This document shows, piece after piece, positions 58,931 to 64,000 of a stretch of DNA of 64,000 nt. The stretch is from contig CAJTDS010000009.1 in NCBI GenBank assembly GCA_910575165.1, forward strand, positions 1-64,000, given 5' to 3'. The notes under the pieces were generated by a model. That model was given only the letters and a program-made list of their open reading frames with translations. It had not been told where the DNA came from and did not search any database. Each line of letters begins with the position of its first letter. Position 1 is the first letter of the stretch. The stretch is from Eggerthellaceae bacterium. Lineage in GTDB: Bacteria; Actinomycetota; Coriobacteriia; Coriobacteriales; Eggerthellaceae. Position numbers and translations under genes: made by a program.

Positions 58931-59224
58931 ATGAAGGCTTATGAATTGCTGTTTATTGTCGCTCCGTCTATCGACGAGACCACTCGCGAAGCAGTTATGA
59001 ATCGTATCCAGACCACGATCACTGCTGCTAACGGCACGGTTGACAACGTCGACAACTGGGGCAAACGCAAGCTTGCGTACGAAATCGACGGTTTGACCGA
59101 TGGTGACTACACCCTTATCGATTTCCATGCCGACCCCGCTGAGGTTGCCGAGCTCGATCGCGTGCTGCGTATCACGGACGCCGTGGTCCGCCACATGATC
59201 GTGAAGCGCACCGACCGCGACTAA
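58931..59224 (+). CDS. rpsF: 30S ribosomal protein S6
   Basis: 97 residues. MKAYELLFIVAPSIDETTRE, then NWGKRKLAYEIDGLTDGDYT and a VRHMIVKRTD end are diagnostic of S6. AAAGGAGG lies 6 nt before the ATG. It is first in the conserved order rpsF-ssb-rpsR-rplI. Confidence 0.97.
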   Translation: MKAYELLFIVAPSIDETTREAVMNRIQTTITAANGTVDNVDNWGKRKLAYEIDGLTDGDYTLIDFHADPAEVAELDRVLRITDAVVRHMIVKRTDRD

Positions 59225-59280
59225 GGCAAAGGACAAGCCTTGGGTGTCACTGCCCAAGGTGAAACCGAAAGAGGTGGAAC

Positions 59281-59844
59281 ATGAGCATCAACCGAGTAGT
59301 CATCAGCGGCAACCTGACGCGCGATCCCGAGCTGCGGGCGACCCCGGGCGGCACCCAGGTGCTGAGCCTGTCGGTGGCGGTGAACGACCGCCGCAAGAAC
59401 CCCCAGTCCGGCGATTGGGAGGACTATCCCAACTTCGTGGACTGCAAGATGTTCGGAACCCGCGCCGAGAGCGTCTCCCGCTTCCTGTCGAAGGGCCAGA
59501 AGGTCTGCATCGAGGGCAAGCTGCGCTACAGCAGCTGGGAGCGCGACGGGCAGAAGCGCAGCAAGATCGAGGTTGTCGTCGACGACATCGAGTTCATGTC
59601 CAGCGGCCAGGGCGGCAACGGACAGGGCGGCTACAGCGCGCCTCGTCCTCAGCAGTCCTACGCCCCTCAGCAGGCCTATGCGCCCCAGCCCGCCATGCCT
59701 ACCTACGATGCCTACGCGGCACCGCAGATGACGGCCCCGGCTCCCATGCCGGCGGTTGCCCCGGTTCCGGCAGCGGCTCCCATGGGTGCGCCCGAGGTTG
59801 TTGACACCTCTGCGTCGGTTTACGATGAAGAGATTCCGTTTTAG
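59281..59844 (+). CDS. ssb: Single-stranded DNA-binding protein
   Basis: 187 residues. The OB fold spans 1 to about 105 (MSINRVVISGNLTRDPELRA; WEDYPNFVDCKMFG; CIEGKLRYSSWERDGQKRSK). A flexible Gln/Pro/Ala-rich linker follows, and the acidic tip ends DEEIPF, which recruits partner proteins. GAAAGAGG precedes the ATG. Confidence 0.97.
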   Translation: MSINRVVISGNLTRDPELRATPGGTQVLSLSVAVNDRRKNPQSGDWEDYPNFVDCKMFGTRAESVSRFLSKGQKVCIEGKLRYSSWERDGQKRSKIEVVVDDIEFMSSGQGGNGQGGYSAPRPQQSYAPQQAYAPQPAMPTYDAYAAPQMTAPAPMPAVAPVPAAAPMGAPEVVDTSASVYDEEIPF

Positions 59845-59865
59845 CACCTACGAAAGAGGTTGAAC

Positions 59866-60126
59866 ATGGCTGATTACGTAAAACAGCCTCGTCGTAAGTA
59901 CTGCCAGTTCTGCAAAGAGGACGTGGAGTACATCGACTACAAGGACACGCAGATGCTGCGCAAGTACGTCACCGATCGCGGTAAGATCAAGCCGCGCCGC
60001 GTGACCGGTGCCTGCACCCAGCATCAGCGCGACATTGCCAACGCCGTGAAGCGTGCGCGCGAGATGGCGCTCATGCCCTACGCGGTTCCCGCCGTCAGCG
60101 GTCGTGGCGATCGCCGCGGTCGCTAA
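59866..60126 (+). CDS. rpsR: 30S ribosomal protein S18
   Basis: 86 residues from ATG 59866 (AAAGAGG upstream). [18 protein letters not shown], carrying a Cxx[21 protein letters not shown] and [13 protein letters not shown] are S18 hallmarks. The two Cys plus a later Cys suggest the zinc-binding (C+) form. Confidence 0.97.
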   Translation: MADYVKQPRRKYCQFCKEDVEYIDYKDTQMLRKYVTDRGKIKPRRVTGACTQHQRDIANAVKRAREMALMPYAVPAVSGRGDRRGR

Positions 60127-60140
60127 GGCAAGGAGGAACC

Positions 60141-60674
60141 ATGAAAGTTATCCTGCTCCAAGAACTGAAGGGCAAGGGTGGTGAAGGTGACGTCGTGGAG
60201 GTTTCCCGCGGCTTCGCGAACAACTACCTGCTGCCCCAGCGCATCGCCATCCTGGCGACCAAGGGCAACCTGAAGCAGCTGGAAGAGCGCAAGCACAACA
60301 TCGCCAAGCGCGAGGAAGTGCGCATCGCCAACGCCGAGCAGCTCAAGGCAGTCCTGGATGCCGCCACGGTGGTCGTGGACGCCCGCGTGGGCGACGAGGG
60401 CCAGCTGTTCGGCTCCGTCACCGCCCAGCAGGTCGCTGATGCTGCGAAGGATCAGCTGGACGTCGAGCTCGACCGTCGTCGCATCGAGATGGGCTCGCCC
60501 ATCAAGACCGCCGGCGAGCACACGGTCACCGTTTCGCTGTACCGCGAGATCAAGGCCGAGCTGAAGCTGATGGTGGGCAAGGAGGTGGCCGAGGCCGAAG
60601 AGGTCGAGGTTGCCGAGGATGCCGAAGGCGACGTGGAAGTTGCCGCCGAGGAGACCGAGGTCGTGGAGGCCTAA
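60141..60674 (+). CDS. rplI: 50S ribosomal protein L9
   Basis: 177 residues. N-terminal L9 domain MKVILLQELKGKGGEGDVVE and VSRGFANNYLLPQRIAI, the long connecting helix, and the C-terminal domain around GSVTAQQVADAAK. It carries about 28 extra acidic residues at the end (EEVEVAEDAEGDVEVAAEET), which is longer than typical L9. AAGGAGGAACC precedes the ATG. Confidence 0.96.
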   Translation: MKVILLQELKGKGGEGDVVEVSRGFANNYLLPQRIAILATKGNLKQLEERKHNIAKREEVRIANAEQLKAVLDAATVVVDARVGDEGQLFGSVTAQQVADAAKDQLDVELDRRRIEMGSPIKTAGEHTVTVSLYREIKAELKLMVGKEVAEAEEVEVAEDAEGDVEVAAEETEVVEA

Positions 60675-60780
60675 GCCTCCAAGGCTGTTCTTCGCAAGCC
60701 AGTAACGCCTGTTGGCGCGGCGGTTTGCGGAATTCGCGTGAAGCGGGTTTCCCCCTGGTTGCAACGGGGAAAACGTGGAT

Positions 60781-60822
60781 AATCCCCCGACTCTGCATCT
60801 AGAGTCGGGGGATTGCTTTTTT
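60781..60822 (+). terminator. Intrinsic terminator of the rpsF-rplI operon
   Basis: AATCCCCCGACTCT pairs with AGAGTCGGGGGATT around GCATCT, followed by GCTTTTTTG. Confidence 0.9.
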
Positions 60823-60895
60823 GCCGGTGGGGAAAACCGCGCGACGGGCGCTGGGTGGCGCTGCGACGAGCGCTGACGGGCGCGGGGTTCTGCGC

Positions 60896-60901
60896 TATGA
60901 T
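60896..60901 (+). promoter_or_regulatory. -10 box of dnaB
   Basis: TATGAT preceded by CTGCGC, 33 nt before the ATG at 60935. Confidence 0.45.
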
Positions 60902-60934
60902 GGCCATCCTAAGCTACGGAGAGGTGATCGATTC

Positions 60935-62344
60935 ATGGCAGCAAGCTACAATCCCGACTACGTTCCCGAAGAGGGCAACTACACAGCAGCGCCGACGAAG
61001 GCCGACCCGCAGAACATCGAGGCGGAGAAGATCGTGCTGGCCGCCTGCCTGCTGCGCCAGGACGCCATCAACGAGGTGGCCGTAAAGCTGAGCGCGTCGG
61101 ACTTCTACCGCTCGTCGCACCAGATCATCTTCCAGACCATGTTCGACATGGCCACGCGCCAGATCCCGGTGGACCACATCTCGCTGGCCGACCAGCTGAA
61201 GGCCGCCGGGCAGCTGGACGCCGTGGGCGGCCCCGAGTACCTGATGGGGCTTGCGGACAACACCTTCGCGCTCACGAACTGGCAGAACCACGTGGACATC
61301 GTCAAGCGCACCTCCATGCTGCGCCAGCTTATCCGCGCATCCGCCTCCATCCAGGCGCTGGCCTACGATGCGCCCGCCGATTTGGACGAGGTGGTGGAGG
61401 AGGCGGAGAAGACGTTGTTCGCCGTCACCGAGAAGCGCGTCTCGTCGGACTTCCAGACCATGCAGAAGCTGGTGGACGTTTCGTTCGAGCAGATTCAGCA
61501 GCTGGTGGCCCAGGAGAACAAGATCACCGGCGTGGCGACGGGATTCCGCGACGTGGACGAGCTGTTCCACGGTCTGCGCCCGGGCGACCTGGTGATTCTG
61601 GCGGCCCGACCCGGCGTGGGCAAGACCTCGTTCGCGCTGAACCTGGCCACCAACGCGGCGAAGCTGGGCTCCACCGTGGCGTTTCTGTCGTTGGAAATGA
61701 GCGCCGAGCAGCTGGTGCAGCGTATCATCTGCTCGGAGGCTCGCGTCAGCCTGGCGAACCTGCGCGCCGGCAAGGTGCAAGACTCCGACTGGCCGGCGCT
61801 CATCGAGGCGTGCGGGCAGTTGTCCACCTTGCCCGTGGTCATCGACGACACGCCGGCGCTTTCCATTCTGGAGCTGCGGTCGAAAGCGCGCCGCCAGCTG
61901 CGCGGGGTGGAAAAGGGCCTGATCATCGTGGACTATCTGCAGCTCATGCAGCCGCCGAAGTCCCGTGCCGACGGCAACCGCGCCGTGGAGGTGGGCGAGA
62001 TCTCGCGAGGGTTGAAGGTGCTCGCCAAGGAGATGGGCATGCCGGTGATCGCGCTCTCGCAGCTGTCCCGCTCCATCGAAACGCGCACGAAGAAGCGCCC
62101 GATGCTTTCCGACCTGCGCGAATCCGGCTCCATCGAGCAGGACGCCGACATCGTTGCCTTTATCGACCGAAGCATCGACGAGGTGGAGGCGGAAAGCGAG
62201 GACCGTCCGCCGCTGGGCCAGGCCACGCTCATCGTGGCGAAGCACCGCAACGGCCCCACCCGCGACATCCCCCTGGCGTTCAAGGCGGAGTACACCCGGT
62301 TCATGGATTTCGTCGACGAGTCCCGCGTTGCCGACTTTATGTAG
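60935..62344 (+). CDS. dnaB: Replicative DNA helicase DnaB
   Basis: 469 residues. The N-terminal collar domain reads PQNIEAEKIVLAACLLRQDA and SDFYRSSHQIIFQTMFDM. RecA-like motor: Walker A RPGVGKTSFALN (about 225), Walker B LIIVDYLQLM, LSQLSRSIETRTKKRPMLSD, and ESGSIEQDADIVAFI. It is the hexameric replication fork helicase. GAGAGGTGATC precedes the ATG. There is no intein insertion. A separate promoter and the terminator at 60781 make it independent of the ribosomal genes. Confidence 0.97.
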   Translation: MAASYNPDYVPEEGNYTAAPTKADPQNIEAEKIVLAACLLRQDAINEVAVKLSASDFYRSSHQIIFQTMFDMATRQIPVDHISLADQLKAAGQLDAVGGPEYLMGLADNTFALTNWQNHVDIVKRTSMLRQLIRASASIQALAYDAPADLDEVVEEAEKTLFAVTEKRVSSDFQTMQKLVDVSFEQIQQLVAQENKITGVATGFRDVDELFHGLRPGDLVILAARPGVGKTSFALNLATNAAKLGSTVAFLSLEMSAEQLVQRIICSEARVSLANLRAGKVQDSDWPALIEACGQLSTLPVVIDDTPALSILELRSKARRQLRGVEKGLIIVDYLQLMQPPKSRADGNRAVEVGEISRGLKVLAKEMGMPVIALSQLSRSIETRTKKRPMLSDLRESGSIEQDADIVAFIDRSIDEVEAESEDRPPLGQATLIVAKHRNGPTRDIPLAFKAEYTRFMDFVDESRVADFM

Positions 62345-62346
62345 CA

Positions 62347-62375
62347 TGGTCACGGGCCCGGGAATTCGCTACACT
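62347..62375 (+). promoter_or_regulatory. Promoter of the SbcD-like gene, predicted leaderless
   Basis: TGGTCA (62347-62352), a 17-bp spacer, then TACACT (62370-62375). The ATG follows after six bases (GGCCCT), leaving no room for a ribosome-binding site. Confidence 0.55.
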
Positions 62376-62381
62376 GGCCCT

Positions 62382-63671
62382 ATGGCCGACCAGGTGACAT
62401 TCATCCATGCCGCGGACCTCCACCTGGGGGCTCCCATGCGCGGCTTGCGGGCGCTTTCCGAATCGTGGGCCGACCGGGTGCGCACGGCCATCGCCGAGGC
62501 CTACGGGCGCGTGGTGCAGACGGCTATCGACCGGCAGGTGGACTTCGTGCTCATTGCTGGCGACATGTTCGACACCGCCTGCGCCTCCTATGCCGACTAC
62601 CGGTTGTTCTTCCGCGGGCTGGAGCGGCTGTCCCAGGCGGGCATCCCCATGTTCATGGTCACGGGCAACCACGACCCGTTCACGTCGTGGCAGCGCGAGT
62701 TCTTCAACTTGCCCGAGGGGGTGGAGATGCTATCGGCGCAGAAGCCCGACTTTCGGCTGGTGCGTCGCGATGGACAACCGCTGTGTCTGGTGGGAGGCAG
62801 GGGATATTACAACCAGACCTGGCCGCGCGAGCTCTGCATCGCCGACGGCGTAACCCGGCAGGCGGCCGAGGAGGCCCTTGCTGCGGCGGGGCAGCCCGAT
62901 GCGGCCGACGCGCCTTTCGCCGTGGGCATGCTCCATTGCGGGCTCGACCTTGACCCGGAGAAGGCGCCGGTCTCCCCGCGCCAGCTGCTTGGAGCCGGCA
63001 TGGACTACTGGGCGCTCGGGCATATCCATCTGAAGGGGCTGTTCCCGTCGGCGGACAACCCGCGCATCGGCTTTTCCGGCTGCATCCAGGGCCGCGACAT
63101 CCGCGAGACCGAGGAACGCGGCATCTACTGCGTGACCCTGCGCAAAGGGGAGGTTCCGGCGGTGGAGTTCGTGCCCACGGCCAGCATCGTGTGGCAGCGC
63201 ATGGACGTGGACGTATCCGGCTGCGAGAGCCTGCCGGACGTGAGCGAGCGGGTCATGCGCGAGCTGTTCGCCGCCAACGGCCGAGCCCGCTGCGAGGAGA
63301 TGGTCTCCCGCATCACGCTTGCGGGCACCACCAAGCTGCACGGGCTGCTGGCTCGCCCCGACGTGCGCGAGGACATGCGCGAGTCGTTGAACGACCAGTA
63401 CCCGCTGTTCTTCTGCGATGCGCTGCTGGACGCCACCAAGCCTGTGCGCGACGAGGCGCTCCTTCGGGAAGAGGGGCTGTTCCCGGCGACGTTTCTGCAG
63501 GTGGCGGACGTGCAGGCCAGCGAAGAGGACGAGCTGCTGTCCTACGTGCAGGACGAGTTCCTCAGCCGTGGCGTGAAGCTGCCCGGCTCGGTGGCGCGCT
63601 CCGTGGACGAGCTGGCAGCAGAGGCCCGGTCGCTCGTGCTCGACGTGCTGCTTTCCGAGGAGTCGTCATGA
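62382..63671 (+). CDS. SbcD/YhaO-like DNA repair metallophosphoesterase
   Basis: 429 residues. Mre11-type phosphoesterase motifs appear in order: HAADLHLG, IAGDMFDT, VTGNHD, MLHCGLD and ALGHIHLKG. These bind two metal ions for nuclease activity. The C-terminal half (DLLDVLLSEESS end) is the capping region. Its gene overlaps the next by 4 nt (ATGA), and the partner is an SMC-like ATPase, so the two form an SbcCD/YhaON-type complex that processes DNA ends. Confidence 0.88.
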   Translation: MADQVTFIHAADLHLGAPMRGLRALSESWADRVRTAIAEAYGRVVQTAIDRQVDFVLIAGDMFDTACASYADYRLFFRGLERLSQAGIPMFMVTGNHDPFTSWQREFFNLPEGVEMLSAQKPDFRLVRRDGQPLCLVGGRGYYNQTWPRELCIADGVTRQAAEEALAAAGQPDAADAPFAVGMLHCGLDLDPEKAPVSPRQLLGAGMDYWALGHIHLKGLFPSADNPRIGFSGCIQGRDIRETEERGIYCVTLRKGEVPAVEFVPTASIVWQRMDVDVSGCESLPDVSERVMRELFAANGRARCEEMVSRITLAGTTKLHGLLARPDVREDMRESLNDQYPLFFCDALLDATKPVRDEALLREEGLFPATFLQVADVQASEEDELLSYVQDEFLSRGVKLPGSVARSVDELAAEARSLVLDVLLSEESS

Positions 63672-64000
63672 GCGGCCGGCGGTATCTGCGCATCGTGCGC
63701 ATGGACGCCTTCGGCGCGTTCTCGGGCAAGACCGTGGGGCCGTTCGGGCCGGGGCTCAACATCGTCTGCGGCCGCAACGAGGCGGGCAAGAGCACGGTGG
63801 CTTCCTTCGTGGGCGGCGTGCTGTTCGGGTGGGACGACGCCCGCAGCAGGCGAAACACCTACAAGCCGGCGGCTGCGGCGCAGGCCGGTGCGCTGCTGTT
63901 CGCCAAGGTAGACGGCGAACGCAGCGACGATGCAGAGCTGTTTCGCGGCCGAAACGTCGAAGGCTTGCAAGGGCCTGTCGAGCTGGTTGCCGATATAGAC
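63668..64000 (+). CDS. SbcC/YhaN-like AAA ATPase, N-terminal part (continues beyond the window)
   Basis: 111 codons to the window edge. MSGRRYLRIVRMDAFGAFSG opens like SMC/Rad50/YhaN proteins, and Walker A GRNEAGKST with VASFVGGVLFGW follows. The coiled coil and Walker B are outside. It starts inside the last codon of the SbcD-like gene, so translation is coupled. Confidence 0.85.
   Translation, partial: MSGRRYLRIVRMDAFGAFSGKTVGPFGPGLNIVCGRNEAGKSTVASFVGGVLFGWDDARSRRNTYKPAAAAQAGALLFAKVDGERSDDAELFRGRNVEGLQGPVELVADID

Overview
The window is a high-GC chromosomal segment of an anaerobic actinobacterium, most likely a member of the Eggerthellaceae (class Coriobacteriia: Eggerthella, Gordonibacter, Adlercreutzia, Slackia and relatives). 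I infer this from the gene content rather than from a database match. It has Tat-exported flavoprotein reductases, multihaem cytochromes and a DMSO-reductase-family molybdoenzyme. It also has LuxR-type regulators carrying a multi-helix membrane half, a menaquinone pathway, an amino-acid antiporter-type permease, and an rpsF-ssb-rpsR-rplI-dnaB core cluster.

Layout. 1-5.6 kb: the right end of an insertion sequence that has cut into a GNAT acetyltransferase gene, a ferric-reductase-like haem membrane protein, a repeat field, and a UvrD/PcrA-type helicase. 5.7-12.3 kb: a DUF4190-type membrane protein, YqeY, an ElaA-like GNAT, a FolD-cyclodeaminase fusion and an NSS transporter. 12.3-23.1 kb: a secreted Old-Yellow-Enzyme-type reductase divergent from a membrane LuxR regulator, a DUF488 protein, a UvrA-like ATPase with a palindromic insertion, and a Fic-domain gene bracketed by direct repeats next to a second membrane LuxR gene. 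23.3-33.3 kb: a redox island. It holds a trihaem cytochrome/sulfite-oxidase-like enzyme with a small Cys-rich partner, a TlpA / CxxC micropeptide / NapH-like ferredoxin module, a DmsAB-like molybdoenzyme pair, a slipin, a GntR regulator and an NrfD-like anchor. 33.4-39.1 kb: small proteins, tRNA-Thr, a TetR regulator followed by an in-frame relic of its own tail, a cytochrome c plus Tat-flavoprotein reductase operon with paired operators, and a FitAB/VapBC-type toxin-antitoxin pair. 39.6-48.2 kb: a double-FMN-domain fumarate-reductase-like flavoprotein with a third membrane LuxR regulator, then menB and a MenE-MenC fusion. 48.3-57.4 kb: an endonuclease-domain protein, an APC permease, PdxY, a hybrid histidine kinase, rubrerythrin and two tRNA-Ser genes. 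57.8-64 kb: an acidic hypothetical protein, the ribosomal/ssb/dnaB cluster and an SbcD/SbcC-like pair that runs off the window.

How it works together. The menaquinone genes would supply the quinone that feeds several exported reductases. NrfD- and NapH-type membrane proteins and c-type cytochromes are plausible electron carriers to those reductases. Each of the three membrane LuxR regulators sits beside an exported redox enzyme, which suggests that each enzyme has its own sensor-regulator.

The least explained signals are non-coding. There are five dispersed hairpins that share a core of about 26 nt but have different, still self-complementary outer arms. A 116-bp four-unit element is present twice in opposite orientation, 54 kb apart. 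A 159-bp element has 30-bp terminal inverted repeats. A palindromic insertion lies in frame inside the UvrA-like gene. The fic cassette is flanked by direct repeats of about 50 bp. Several genes (the UvrD-like helicase, tetR, the SbcD-like gene, perhaps tlpA) have a -10 box only 6-7 nt before the start codon, which points to leaderless transcripts. All identities come from reading the sequence; no database search was run.
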